A stretch of 34,877 nt of DNA from Ruminococcus sp. UBA4275 (GCA_002395085.1 DGVV01000154.1:1-34877), one strand, 5' to 3'; positions 23,326 to 31,214 are shown, numbered from the stretch's first letter. Notes: generated by a model from the sequence alone, not told the origin. Program-made: numbers and translations.

Positions 23326-23877
23326 TCAGATCTGACTAATATCATAGCTGCGCGGCGTATCGGGTTCCCAGGCACTTTTTGCGAGTCTGCCGTCGCGGGT
23401 CAGACCGGCAAAATCGTGCTGCCGCAGCACCTCATAAGCCGCCACTGCAACCGAATTGGAGAGATTCAGGCAGCGGAGCGTCTCGCGCATGGGGATGCGG
23501 ACGCAGCGCTCCGGATTTGCCGCGAGAATGCGCTCATCCAGACCGAGATCCTCGCGCCCGAACAGCAGAAAGGTCTCCTCCGGATACTGTACATCGGTAT
23601 AGAGCGTGCCGGTTTTCGCGGTGAAATAGAAAAACGGGTTCTGGGCGAACTGCGCAGCAGGATATGCCGCGAAGAACGCATCAATGCTGTCGTGGTGGAT
23701 GATTTCGAGCTTATCCCAGTAATCCAGTCCCGCACGTTTGAGCTTGGCATCGTCGATGCGGAAGCCCAGCGGGTGGACGAGATGCAGCACAGCGCCCGTG
23801 ACGGCGCAGGTACGCGCAATCGAGCCGGTATTCTGCGGAATGCGCGGTTCTACCAGTACAAGATGGAGCTTATGCAA
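23326..23877 (-). CDS. trmL: tRNA (cytidine(34)-2'-O)-methyltransferase
   Basis: A 183-aa SPOUT-class methyltransferase that 2'-O-methylates the wobble base of certain leucine tRNAs. The N-terminus VLVEPRIPQNTGSIARTCA, the LLFGREDLGL segment and the knot motif RIPMRETLRCLNLSNSVAVAAYE are all diagnostic. The start is TTG at 23877, preceded by AAAGGATG; the overlapping ATG in that site is out of frame and hits a stop at once. It forms a transcript with degV. Confidence 0.93.
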   Translation of the reverse strand: MHKLHLVLVEPRIPQNTGSIARTCAVTGAVLHLVHPLGFRIDDAKLKRAGLDYWDKLEIIHHDSIDAFFAAYPAAQFAQNPFFYFTAKTGTLYTDVQYPEETFLLFGREDLGLDERILAANPERCVRIPMRETLRCLNLSNSVAVAAYEVLRQHDFAGLTRDGRLAKSAWEPDTPRSYDISQI

Positions 23878-23971
23878 GATGATACATCCTTTTTCGTTAA
23901 AATTTGCCGTGTATGCGGAGGCGCTCCGTGCGGAATGCTAACAGTATCACGCAGAGAAAGGAGCGGTCAAT

Positions 23972-24148
23972 ATGCAGATTCAGGCAATTGCAAAGGGCAT
24001 GGCGCTGGGTGCTGCGGCAGGCATGGTCGGATATTTGGTCAGCAGTGCAGGCAGCAGCGAGAAATCCAGACTCAAGCGCCGGACGGTCAAGGCAGCACAG
24101 GCAATCGGTGCGATGCTGGACAGCGTCGCAGACCTCCTTCACGGATGA
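23972..24148 (+). CDS. Small 58-aa protein, YtxH-like
   Basis: A short gene with a strong site (GAAAGGAG) before ATG at 23972. The product starts MQIQAIAKGMALGAAAGMVG and has one Gly/Ala-rich hydrophobic segment (about 4-25), a basic stretch (KSRLKRRTVKA), and an amphipathic end AMLDSVADLL. This layout resembles small YtxH-type membrane proteins. It is divergent from trmL and ends 16 bp from the convergent ruvX stop. Its size and clear ribosome binding site argue for a real gene; the function is unknown. Confidence 0.7.
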   Translation: MQIQAIAKGMALGAAAGMVGYLVSSAGSSEKSRLKRRTVKAAQAIGAMLDSVADLLHG

Positions 24149-24164
24149 TGTGCGGGCTGCGCTG

Positions 24165-24593
24165 TCATTCCGCATCCGGATGGTTTTTCCGGTAGCTCAG
24201 ATAGCCTTCCAGAATGATCGTTGCCGCCACCGCATCCACGACCGCTTTGCGCTTTTTGCCGCGTGTATTGGTGTCGTTGAGATACTGGTGTGCGGTGACG
24301 GTCGTGCGGCGCTCATCCCAGAGCTTTACCGGCAGACCGGTCAGTTCGCGCAGCATCTCCGCGAATTCCTCACATTTTTTTGCGCGGTCGCCGGCGCTGC
24401 CGTCCATATTGAGCGGATGCCCCACGACGATTTCCTCAGCGCGGGCATTGCGGGCTGCTTCTGCGGTTTTCTGCGCGCAGACATCGAATCTGCGCTCGGT
24501 GAGTACGCCTGCGGGTGCAGCGAGCATTTCAGCGCGGTCACAGACCGCCCAGCCGGTGCGCGTATCACCGAAATCAACGCCGAAAATAATCAT
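24165..24593 (-). CDS. ruvX: Holliday junction resolvase-like RuvX/YqgF
   Basis: A 142-aa RNase H-fold nuclease linked to Holliday junctions and to 16S pre-rRNA 5' end processing. Signature parts are GVDFGDTRTGWAV with the first metal Asp, GHPLNMDGSAGDRA, LWDERRTTV, and AVVDAVAATIILEGYL with the last Asp. The start overlaps the stop of the histidine phosphatase gene by 4 bp (ATGA), so it is translated as the last gene of the pyrK-pyrD operon, an unusual place for it. Confidence 0.95.
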   Translation of the reverse strand: MIIFGVDFGDTRTGWAVCDRAEMLAAPAGVLTERRFDVCAQKTAEAARNARAEEIVVGHPLNMDGSAGDRAKKCEEFAEMLRELTGLPVKLWDERRTTVTAHQYLNDTNTRGKKRKAVVDAVAATIILEGYLSYRKNHPDAE

Positions 24594-25264
24594 GCTGTCT
24601 CCTCCTCAGAATCCGCGCTCCATGCGGGATTCGGTCTGGCGCGCAGCTCCTTCGGGAGATGCGAGATACTGTTCTTCATGATGAGCCGCCAGCCTTTCTC
24701 CGGATCGTATTCTGCGCAGGAGACCGCGGTATTATCCGCCCAGCCGGTGTCATTGAGCCGTGCGATGTCACCGAATTCGACATAGCAGAGGAAATTCCGG
24801 AGTGCGCAGCCGTGCGAACACACCGCGATTGTCTTGCCGGCATTTTCCCGCGCAATGCGGGTGACGGCAGCCGCCATGCGGTCATAGACGCTCTGCATGG
24901 TTTCGCCGTGCGGTGCCTGAAATTTCCAGATCTGATCGGTCCATACGCGGAATTCCGCCGGATAGCGTGTTTGCAGCTCCGAGACCGGAATGCCTTCCCA
25001 GTCGCCGCCGTCGAGTTCATGCAGATCGTATTCGGGGATCATCTCCACATGATGCGCGCGGTTCACAGCCTCCGCAGTCGCCTTTGCGCGGCGCCACGGG
25101 CTGTAGTAGACCGCATCCAGCGGAATATCGCGGAAGCGCTCCGCCAGATAATCGAGCTGCGTTCTGCCCTTGTCGGTGAGGTCGGTATCGGCAGTACCCT
25201 GAAAATAGGGGAGTACATTGCCCTCCGCCTCGCCGTGCCGGACAAGATAGACGGTTGTTACCAC
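24590..25264 (-). CDS. Histidine phosphatase family protein
   Basis: A 224-aa member of the phosphoglycerate-mutase-like histidine phosphatase family. LVRHGEAEGN gives the phosphate-accepting His (H10), YSPWRRAKATAE the phosphate-binding Arg, and AVCSHGCALRNFL the second His. Substrate unknown; relatives include cobalamin-5'-phosphate or sugar-phosphate phosphatases. The start is GTG at 25264, overlapping the end of pyrD (7 bp), which implies coupled translation. Confidence 0.92.
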   Translation of the reverse strand: MVTTVYLVRHGEAEGNVLPYFQGTADTDLTDKGRTQLDYLAERFRDIPLDAVYYSPWRRAKATAEAVNRAHHVEMIPEYDLHELDGGDWEGIPVSELQTRYPAEFRVWTDQIWKFQAPHGETMQSVYDRMAAAVTRIARENAGKTIAVCSHGCALRNFLCYVEFGDIARLNDTGWADNTAVSCAEYDPEKGWRLIMKNSISHLPKELRARPNPAWSADSEEETA

Positions 25265-26169
25265 GGCTTCACGCTTCCGGTCAGCTCTGCTGCGGATGCG
25301 ATGTGATTGCTGTCGAGCCAGTCATTCAGCTCGTCGATGATGCGCAGCGGGGCGTAGGGATCCTGCACGATTGCCGTGCCGACCTGCACCGCCGATGCAC
25401 CTGCCATCATGAGTTCAGCGGCATCCTCGCCGGACATCACGCCGCCCATGCCGATGACCGGCACATCCACGGCGTTTGCCACCTGCCAGACCATCCGCAC
25501 CGCAACCGGAAAGATTGCAGGGCCGGAGAATCCGCCCATGTTATTGTGGAGAATGGGTCTGCGGGTGCGCAGGTCAATGCGCATACCGAGCAGCGTATTG
25601 ATGAGGGAGACTGCATCTGCGCCCTCTGCGGCGACTGCCTTTGCGATTTCCGTGATGCTGGTGACATTCGGGGAGAGCTTGACCACCAGCGGCTTGGACG
25701 TTGCCTTGCGCACGGCAGCCACGACCTGCGAAGCCGCCGTACAGGAAGTACCGAATGCTGCGCCGCCCTGCCTGACGTTCGGGCAGGAGATATTCAGCTC
25801 GATCATGTGGACATCGGTTTTGTCGAGTTTTGCCGCGACCTCCGCGCACTCCTCCGCCGTAGAGCCGGCGATATTTGCGAGGATGACCGTATCGCAGGCG
25901 AGCAGATGCGGCAGCTCATTCGCGATGAAGGCGTCGATGCCGGGATTCTGCAAGCCGACGGAATTGAGCATACCCATCGGGGTTTCCGCGACGCGCGGCG
26001 GGAGATTGCCCGTGCGCTTTGTGCCGGTCGTGCCTTTTGTGGCGATGCCGCCGAGCCGCGAAAGCTCATAATACTGTTCGTATTCGCGCCCGTAGCCGAA
26101 AACGCCGGACGCCGGAATGATCGGGTTCTTGAAAGGAATCCCGCAGATATTGACAGACAGATCTGCCAT
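25258..26169 (-). CDS. pyrD: Dihydroorotate dehydrogenase B catalytic subunit
   Basis: A 303-aa class 1B dihydroorotate dehydrogenase, which oxidises dihydroorotate to orotate with FMN and passes electrons to PyrK. The N-terminus LSVNICGIPFKNPIIPASG, the loop NISCPNVRQGG (with its catalytic Cys) and the FMN phosphate site GMGGVMSGEDAAELMMAGASAVQVG near the end are clear. The ATG at 26169 overlaps the pyrK stop by 1 bp (TAATG), with GAGGAGG 12 bp upstream. A longer frame exists but lies within pyrK. Confidence 0.96.
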   Translation of the reverse strand: MADLSVNICGIPFKNPIIPASGVFGYGREYEQYYELSRLGGIATKGTTGTKRTGNLPPRVAETPMGMLNSVGLQNPGIDAFIANELPHLLACDTVILANIAGSTAEECAEVAAKLDKTDVHMIELNISCPNVRQGGAAFGTSCTAASQVVAAVRKATSKPLVVKLSPNVTSITEIAKAVAAEGADAVSLINTLLGMRIDLRTRRPILHNNMGGFSGPAIFPVAVRMVWQVANAVDVPVIGMGGVMSGEDAAELMMAGASAVQVGTAIVQDPYAPLRIIDELNDWLDSNHIASAAELTGSVKPW

Positions 26170-26957
26170 TACCACTGCACCTCCTCTGCATTGAAAACAG
26201 GGCCGTTCTTGCAGACGTGCCGATACTGCTCTGTGCCGTCCGGATCGACGGTACGGCAGGCGCAGACCAGACACGCACCGATGCCGCATCCCATGCGCTC
26301 CTCCAGCGAGACCTGACACGGGATTTCTTCTGCCTTTGCGATGGCAGCGGTTGCACGAAGCATCGGCAGCGGGCCGCAGGCGCAGATGAGACCGGGCTTC
26401 TGTGCGGCAATCTCCTCCTCCAGCGGCAGCGTCACGAGACCGAATCTGCCGGCAGAGCCGTCATCGGTGCAGAGGATTGTCTTTGCGCCGGCAGCGGCGA
26501 AATCCGCCTGCAAGATGACCGCATCCTGATTGCGGAAGCCGGAAATCACGACCGCATTTGCGCCGAAATACTGTGCAAGCGGGAGCATGGGCGGAGTGCC
26601 GATGCCGCCGCCGATCAGAATGGCACGGGTCTCCTTTGCGGGAAGCGTAAAGCCGTGGCCGAGCGGTGCAAGCATATTGACGGTATCGCCGGCGCGGAGC
26701 TGCGAGAGTGCCGCCGTCCCCTTGCCGCGCACCTCAAAGACGATGCGGAGCGTTCCCTGCTCCCTGTCGATGCCGCAAATGGAAATGGGGCGGCGCAGGG
26801 TGAAATTGCCGTCGGGCAGCAGATTGACGAACTGACCGGGCTGTGCCTTTGCGGCGACATCCGGACATTCAATGACCATGCTCCATGCCGCTGCGGTGAG
26901 CTGCTCCATGCTGCGGACGGAGTAAGTGAGCTTTTCGGTATATTTGTCCTGTTTCAT
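26169..26957 (-). CDS. pyrK: Dihydroorotate dehydrogenase electron transfer subunit
   Basis: A 262-aa iron-sulfur flavoprotein that carries electrons from PyrD to NAD+. The FAD site RRPISI, the NAD/FAD segment LIGGGIGTPPM and the [2Fe-2S] cysteines C224, C229, C232 and C249 (C-x4-C-x2-C-x16-C) are all present. The start has a weak GGTGAT site. It opens the pyrK-pyrD-phosphatase-ruvX operon, in which every junction overlaps, and lies 107 bp below pyrF. Confidence 0.95.
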   Translation of the reverse strand: MKQDKYTEKLTYSVRSMEQLTAAAWSMVIECPDVAAKAQPGQFVNLLPDGNFTLRRPISICGIDREQGTLRIVFEVRGKGTAALSQLRAGDTVNMLAPLGHGFTLPAKETRAILIGGGIGTPPMLPLAQYFGANAVVISGFRNQDAVILQADFAAAGAKTILCTDDGSAGRFGLVTLPLEEEIAAQKPGLICACGPLPMLRATAAIAKAEEIPCQVSLEERMGCGIGACLVCACRTVDPDGTEQYRHVCKNGPVFNAEEVQW

Positions 26958-26979
26958 TCTATCACCAGCTTATGTTGTT

Positions 26980-27003
26980 ATACTACATATTTATATATAG
27001 TAT
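26980..27003. promoter_or_regulatory. AT-rich palindrome upstream of pyrK
   Basis: ATACTACATA (26980-26989) and TATATAGTAT (26994-27003) form 10-bp inverted arms with one mismatch and a 4-nt spacer. On the minus strand the region also holds TATAAC as a weak -10 for pyrK. It could be an operator or a promoter with a flanking palindrome. Confidence 0.4.
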
Positions 27004-27011
27004 CAGCGGAA

Positions 27012-27050
27012 GCATACGGCAGCAGACCGCACGCAGTCTGCGCCGTATGC
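27012..27050 (-). terminator. Long hairpin between pyrF and pyrK
   Basis: A 15-bp stem with one bulged base pairs GCATACGGC plus GCAGAC (27012-27027) with GTCTGC plus GCCGTATGC (27036-27050). It starts 15 bp past the pyrF stop. No T-run follows, so termination may be partial or the structure may act in RNA processing. PyrR-type binding sequences were not recognised. Confidence 0.55.
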
Positions 27051-27064
27051 GGATTGACGTTCGC

Positions 27065-27988
27065 TCAGCCGATGCTGATATAGGAGGTCAGATCCTCGCG
27101 CATCCGGATTGCCTCTCTGCGGGCAGCCTGTGCGAAATCACGCTCATCGCAGCCTTCCTTCTTATAGGCGCAGAGGATGGCGCGGGAGCTGTTGACGATT
27201 GCACCGAGACCGTTTGCATCGAAGCCGCCTGCGATGCCCTGTGCGCCGCCGCCCTGTGCGCCGTAGCCCGGCACAAGGAACATCGTGTGCGGGAGACGCT
27301 TTCTCAGCTCGGTAAGCTGCTCCGGATAGGTTGCGCCGACCACCGCGCCGACGGCACTGTAGCCGTATTCTCCGACGGTCTCCCCGCCCCATTTCTCGCA
27401 CTGATCGCCCATGCGCGCATAGAGCGGCACACCGTCGATGAGGAGATCCTGAAATTCGCCGGAGGAGGGATTGGAGGTCTTGCAGAGGACAAAGATGCCC
27501 TTATCACGCTCCTTGCAGACCGGCAGCAGCGGCGTGATGCCGTCCGAGCCGAGATAGCCGTTGACGGTGAGCGCATCCGCGCCGAAGGGCTCGCACTCAC
27601 TCGAACCGATGCCGACTGTACCCAGATGTGCGGCGGTATAGGCTTCCATAGTTGCACCGATGTCATTGCGCTTGCCGTCGGTGATGACATACATTCCGCG
27701 CAGCTTTGCATAGCGGATGGTACGCTCCATCGTTTTCACGCCGTGATGCCCGTACATCTCATAGTAAGCAGCCTGAAGCTTTACGGCAGGCACGATGTCA
27801 TAGAGGGCATCAATGAGCATCTGGTTATAGCGGTAGATGGCTTTGGCAGCGGCTTTCAGGCTCTCGCCGTCCTCATCGAGGAAGCCCTTGCGCAGATATT
27901 CCGGCACATATTCGAGTTTCGGATCAAGGCCGGCGACAGTCGGGTTCTTGAGTTCAATGATTCTCGCAATCAGTCGGTCAAAGGACAT
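27065..27988 (-). CDS. pyrF: Orotidine-5'-phosphate decarboxylase
   Basis: A 307-aa type 2 OMP decarboxylase, the last step of UMP synthesis. It has the long type 2 length and the conserved VAGLDPKLE start, the catalytic YVITDGKRNDIGAT (D-x-K-x-x-D) and the late VPGYGAQGGGA and VNSSRAILCAY segments. The ATG at 27988 follows AAGGGGAA; the in-frame extension upstream spans the promoter. Its own promoter is at 28055-28084. It is upstream of pyrK on the same strand with a hairpin between, so partial read-through is possible. Confidence 0.96.
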   Translation of the reverse strand: MSFDRLIARIIELKNPTVAGLDPKLEYVPEYLRKGFLDEDGESLKAAAKAIYRYNQMLIDALYDIVPAVKLQAAYYEMYGHHGVKTMERTIRYAKLRGMYVITDGKRNDIGATMEAYTAAHLGTVGIGSSECEPFGADALTVNGYLGSDGITPLLPVCKERDKGIFVLCKTSNPSSGEFQDLLIDGVPLYARMGDQCEKWGGETVGEYGYSAVGAVVGATYPEQLTELRKRLPHTMFLVPGYGAQGGGAQGIAGGFDANGLGAIVNSSRAILCAYKKEGCDERDFAQAARREAIRMREDLTSYISIG

Positions 27989-28054
27989 GGTAACGTTCCC
28001 CTTTTCATGTAAAATTTCGCACGCTTCGGGCAATGACCCATAGTATGCGAGTAT

Positions 28055-28084
28055 ATTATACCACATCAAGCGCCGCCGCGTCAA
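28055..28084 (-). promoter_or_regulatory. pyrF promoter
   Basis: On the minus strand, TTGACG (28079-28084) and TATAAT (28055-28060) are 18 bp apart, with TGG before the -10. The leader is about 60 nt. Confidence 0.85.
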
Positions 28085-28210
28085 GCGAAAAGCAAAAATC
28101 CGCCCCGTCGGCGGATGCCGGCATCATCCTTATTCCGCAAAGCAAGAGAAGGCGACCGGTTTTCCAAAGATCAGAGCAATGCAAAAATTAAAAAAAGTAG
28201 CAAAATCACC
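28085..28210. other. Intergenic stretch between divergent pyrF and dockerin-like gene
   Basis: Together with its flanks this is the longest gene-free stretch (27989-28302). Besides the two promoters it holds one short hairpin, ATCCGCC/GGCGGAT near 28097-28115, with no T-run on either side, and A-rich sequence before the plus-strand promoter. Nothing else was seen. Confidence 0.5.
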
Positions 28211-28239
28211 TTGACTTTTCGACAATAATATGGTATACT
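28211..28239 (+). promoter_or_regulatory. Promoter of the dockerin-like gene
   Basis: TTGACT (28211-28216) and TATACT (28234-28239) are 17 bp apart, with TGG before the -10. Confidence 0.85.
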
Positions 28240-28302
28240 GGATGTAGAGCAAAAGGCTCGGAAACCGGTTTTTCTCTATACTGTTACGAGGGGGTAATGA
28301 TC

Positions 28303-28773
28303 ATGAAGAAAACCGTGAAAATGACATTTGCTGCTTTGACTGCGGCGCTGCTGGCGGGCAGCGCAATGGCTGCACCGGTCTGTGCGGCTGCACCTTCTCC
28401 CGTGGGCTATGTTCTGGGAGATTACGATATGGACGGCGAGATCACCTTGTATGATGCGCTGGATGTGCTGCGTGTCTATAACGACAGCGTGCTGCTGCGG
28501 ATGCCGAATACCGCATCCGAGGCGGAAATGGCGCTGGGCAATGTGATGTATGATCCGTCGGTTGATCGCGGTGAGGATTCTCTGGATCTGGGCGATGCGC
28601 TTGCGATTGCACAGCACTATACGGCACAGCTTCTTTCCGGCGGCAAATATGTGAGCTGGGAAGGCGTTTTCAGAGAGGATTTGTTTGAAACGTTTGTTCT
28701 CTCGCTTGACCGCGGTGCATACAAGCTGGTCTTTGATGAGACCGCCGGCGATTACGTGATCGCAGAGAAGTAA
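28303..28773 (+). CDS. Secreted dockerin-like protein
   Basis: A 156-aa protein with a signal peptide (KKTVK, then a hydrophobic stretch ending near AAPVCAA at about residue 29). A dockerin-like first half follows, GDYDMDGEITLYDALDVLRVY, whose calcium loop has D40, D42, D44 and G45. The second repeat, DLGDALAIAQHY, keeps the helix but lacks a full DxDxDG loop. The C-terminal 45 residues match nothing I know. Dockerins bind cohesins in cellulosomes; here no catalytic domain is attached. I chose ATG at 28303 for spacing to GAGGGGG; ATG at 28297 is too close. Confidence 0.75.
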   Translation: MKKTVKMTFAALTAALLAGSAMAAPVCAAAPSPVGYVLGDYDMDGEITLYDALDVLRVYNDSVLLRMPNTASEAEMALGNVMYDPSVDRGEDSLDLGDALAIAQHYTAQLLSGGKYVSWEGVFREDLFETFVLSLDRGAYKLVFDETAGDYVIAEK

Positions 28774-28799
28774 CCCGCGGAAAACTGCATCCGGACGAA

Positions 28800-28843
28800 A
28801 GCCCGTCCTGACCGTCTGTACGGCGGCAGGGCGGGCTGCTTTT
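28800..28843 (+). terminator. Terminator after dockerin-like gene
   Basis: An 11-bp stem (28800-28810 with 28827-28837, one wobble pair) with a smaller inner stem is followed by TTTT at 28840-28843. Confidence 0.85.
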
Positions 28844-28866
28844 CTGTCTGCATCGCAAATATCGTA

Positions 28867-28895
28867 TTGACACCGCACATTCTATATGCTATAAT
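28867..28895 (+). promoter_or_regulatory. Promoter of the Imm51-like gene
   Basis: TTGACA (28867-28872) and TATAAT (28890-28895) with a 17-bp spacer, a full consensus sigma-A promoter. The leader is about 48 nt. Confidence 0.9.
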
Positions 28896-28950
28896 CATAT
28901 TGACAATGCGCAGAGCAGCATTCTGCGCACACGAAAGGCGGATGTGAATT

Positions 28951-29310
28951 ATGGCAGATTACGTAAAACTGGAAAAAGCAGATAACTGTCTCACGGTGAC
29001 ATTCTTCATCGAGGATGAAAAGGTCATGGCACTGGGCGAACGGCTCGCAGAGGTCTGCGAGGATGCTTACATGAACGGCTATAACTGGGATGCCCTTCTG
29101 AGCTTCTATCTGCGCAAGAAGATGCGCTCGCTGCTCACCGGCATGGAATCGGATCCGGAAGCCGGTCTGTATGCTGCGTATTATGATGACAATGAGGAGA
29201 ATCTCCCCCGCGCACAGGCACTCGCGGATCTCATCGCGGAACTTGTGGAAGACGGCGATGAACTGATTGAGTTTGTGGAGGAGTTCGGAGACGAGATCGA
29301 ATGGGACTGA
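28951..29310 (+). CDS. Imm51-like immunity protein
   Basis: A 119-aa acidic protein resembling the Imm51 immunity family: the NGYNWDALLSFYL segment near residues 42-54 and the SDPEAGLYAAY segment near 66-76 fit that family's conserved NGYxW and DPEAGxF patterns. Immunity proteins neutralise a cognate toxin in the cytoplasm. It is monocistronic, between terminators, with no toxin beside it. The strong promoter suggests high constitutive supply. AAAGGCGG lies before the ATG. The family call rests on motif recall. Confidence 0.65.
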   Translation: MADYVKLEKADNCLTVTFFIEDEKVMALGERLAEVCEDAYMNGYNWDALLSFYLRKKMRSLLTGMESDPEAGLYAAYYDDNEENLPRAQALADLIAELVEDGDELIEFVEEFGDEIEWD

Positions 29311-29324
29311 TCTGATGCGGCAAG

Positions 29325-29362
29325 GCGCTGCACTGTCCGGCAGGATGGCGCGGCGCTTTTTT
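29325..29362 (+). terminator. Terminator after Imm51-like gene
   Basis: GCGCTGC (29325-29331) pairs with GCGGCGC (29350-29356, one wobble), followed by TTTTTT at 29357-29362. Confidence 0.8.
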
Positions 29363-29423
29363 CGCGCAGATGCCGCCGCAGAAAAAATATTTGCCAAAGC
29401 ACAGACTTTTCCGCGGAAAACCC

Positions 29424-29452
29424 TTGCCTTTTTTGGAAAAATCGGTTATAAT
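29424..29452 (+). promoter_or_regulatory. Promoter of the Na+-pump decarboxylase genes
   Basis: TTGCCT (29424-29429) and TATAAT (29447-29452) are 17 bp apart. GGGAGGT precedes the first start codon at 29491. Confidence 0.85.
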
Positions 29453-29490
29453 AGTCTTGAATGTAATTTTAAGGGAGGTATTCTTTCACC

Positions 29491-29952
29491 ATGTACATCC
29501 ACCCAATCATTTCAGCGGCAGAGAAGGTTCTTGTCGGCACGGAGAAGCTCAACGGTACACAGATCGCAGCAATGACCATCATCGGTCTGCTCGTCGTCTT
29601 CTGTGCGCTGCTGATCCTGGTCGCGTTCCTCTACGGCTCCGGCTCTCTGTTCAAAAAATCGAACAGCGCCAAGCCCCCTGCTCCCAAAAAGCCCGCAGCC
29701 CCCGCACCTGTCAAACAGGCTGCAAAACCGGCTGCACCTGCCCGTTCCGCTCAGGCGGCTCCCGCTCCTGCCCCCGCTGCAAGCGCAGAGGATGATGCAG
29801 AAGTCGTGGCAGTCATCATGGCGGCAATCGCGGCAATGGGCGCTGCGGAAGGCAAGCAGTATCAGCTTCGTTCCGTGAAGCAGGTCACCCGCGGCGGCGG
29901 ACGCTCTGTCTGGGCGCAGGCCGGTCTCTCGGATGCAACCAGACCCTTCTGA
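29491..29952 (+). CDS. OadG family Na+-pump decarboxylase subunit
   Basis: A 153-aa membrane-anchored subunit. One TM helix lies near residues 24-49, followed by a long Ala/Pro/Lys linker (about 57-102), then a helical segment DDAEVVAVIMAAIAAMGAAEG and a C-terminal VKQVTRGGGRSVWAQAGL. The layout is that of the gamma/delta subunits of oxaloacetate or methylmalonyl-CoA decarboxylases, which hold the carboxyltransferase to the membrane beta subunit. It precedes the beta subunit gene by 47 bp. The linker has no biotin-site MKM motif. Confidence 0.82.
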   Translation: MYIHPIISAAEKVLVGTEKLNGTQIAAMTIIGLLVVFCALLILVAFLYGSGSLFKKSNSAKPPAPKKPAAPAPVKQAAKPAAPARSAQAAPAPAPAASAEDDAEVVAVIMAAIAAMGAAEGKQYQLRSVKQVTRGGGRSVWAQAGLSDATRPF

Positions 29953-29999
29953 CATACCCCCCGTTTCCGAAACTACAGAATAACTTGGAGGATTGAACC

Positions 30000-31214
30000 G
30001 TGCAAGGCGTTTTAGACTTTTTCTCAAATACCATCGGCGGCCTCTGGGGCGACAGCGGTCTTCATGCGCTGTTTGCTGAGGGCGGCTGGAAGAATCTGAT
30101 TATGATTCTTGTTTCGTTCCTGTTTATGTATCTCGCAATCGCGAAGGGCTTTGAGCCGCTGCTGCTGCTCCCGATCTCCTTCGGTATGCTACTGACCAAC
30201 CTCCCGATGGCAGGTCTCTATCATCCGGAACTCTGGGTTCTGGTTGACGGCCATGTCGATTACGGAACGGTGCTAAGGGACGGCGGATTGCTCGATATTC
30301 TATATCTCGGCGTCAAATTGCAGCTGTATCCGCCGCTGATCTTCCTCGGCATCGGCTGTATGACCGACTTCTCCCCGCTCATCGCAAACCCCAAGAGCTT
30401 CCTGCTTGGTGCGGCAGCACAGGGCGGTATCTTCTTCACCTTTGTTGTGGCAGGCATCCTCGGCTTTACGGCTGCGGAGGCCGGCTCTATCGCCATCATC
30501 GGCGGTGCGGACGGCCCGACTGCTATTTACGTTTCCACGAAGCTCCTCACCGGCGGCGGTGCAATCACCACGGGTAATATCGCGCTCGCTGCATATACTT
30601 ATATGGCACTCGTCCCGATCATTCAGCCGCCGATCATGCGCGCGCTGACGTCCAAGAAGGAACGCTCCGTCAAGATGGAGACCCTTCGCACCGTCTCCAA
30701 AACCGAGAAGATCATCTTCCCGATTGCGGTTACGATCATCGTTTCCCTGCTTGTTCCGTCGGCTGCACCGCTCGTCGGTATGCTGATGTTCGGCAATCTG
30801 CTGAAGGAATCCGGCGTTGCGGCACGTCTCATCGACACCGCCCAGAACGCCCTCATGAACATCATCACGATCTTCCTCGGCATCTCGGTCGGCGCGACCA
30901 CCAAGGCGGATCAGATCATCAACATCAAGTTCGGCGGCGTCATGCTGCTGGGCGTCATCGCCTTCTCGCTCGGTACTGCCTGCGGTCTGATCTTCGGCAA
31001 GATCATGTACAAGGTCACCGGCGGCAAGGTCAATCCGCTGATCGGTTCTGCGGGCGTTTCCGCTGTGCCGATGGCTGCACGTATCTCCCAGAAGGTCGGC
31101 GCGGAAACCGATCCGACCAACTTCCTGCTGATGCACGCAATGGGTCCGAATGTCGCAGGCGTTATCGGTTCTGCGGTTGCGGCGGGCGTTCTGCTCTCCG
31201 TCATCGGAAACTAA
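30000..31214 (+). CDS. Na+-translocating decarboxylase beta subunit
   Basis: A 404-aa polytopic membrane protein (about nine to eleven helices), the Na+ pump of biotin-dependent decarboxylases (OadB/MmdB/GcdB type). Diagnostic segments are IGCMTDFSPLIANPKSFLLGAAAQGGIF, IAIIGGADGPTAIYVS with the key Asp, and the C-terminal MHAMGPNVAGVIGSAVAAG. Start is GTG at 30000 after GGAGG. Which acyl substrate is decarboxylated cannot be told because no carboxyltransferase or biotin carrier gene is here. Confidence 0.94.
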   Translation: MQGVLDFFSNTIGGLWGDSGLHALFAEGGWKNLIMILVSFLFMYLAIAKGFEPLLLLPISFGMLLTNLPMAGLYHPELWVLVDGHVDYGTVLRDGGLLDILYLGVKLQLYPPLIFLGIGCMTDFSPLIANPKSFLLGAAAQGGIFFTFVVAGILGFTAAEAGSIAIIGGADGPTAIYVSTKLLTGGGAITTGNIALAAYTYMALVPIIQPPIMRALTSKKERSVKMETLRTVSKTEKIIFPIAVTIIVSLLVPSAAPLVGMLMFGNLLKESGVAARLIDTAQNALMNIITIFLGISVGATTKADQIINIKFGGVMLLGVIAFSLGTACGLIFGKIMYKVTGGKVNPLIGSAGVSAVPMAARISQKVGAETDPTNFLLMHAMGPNVAGVIGSAVAAGVLLSVIGN

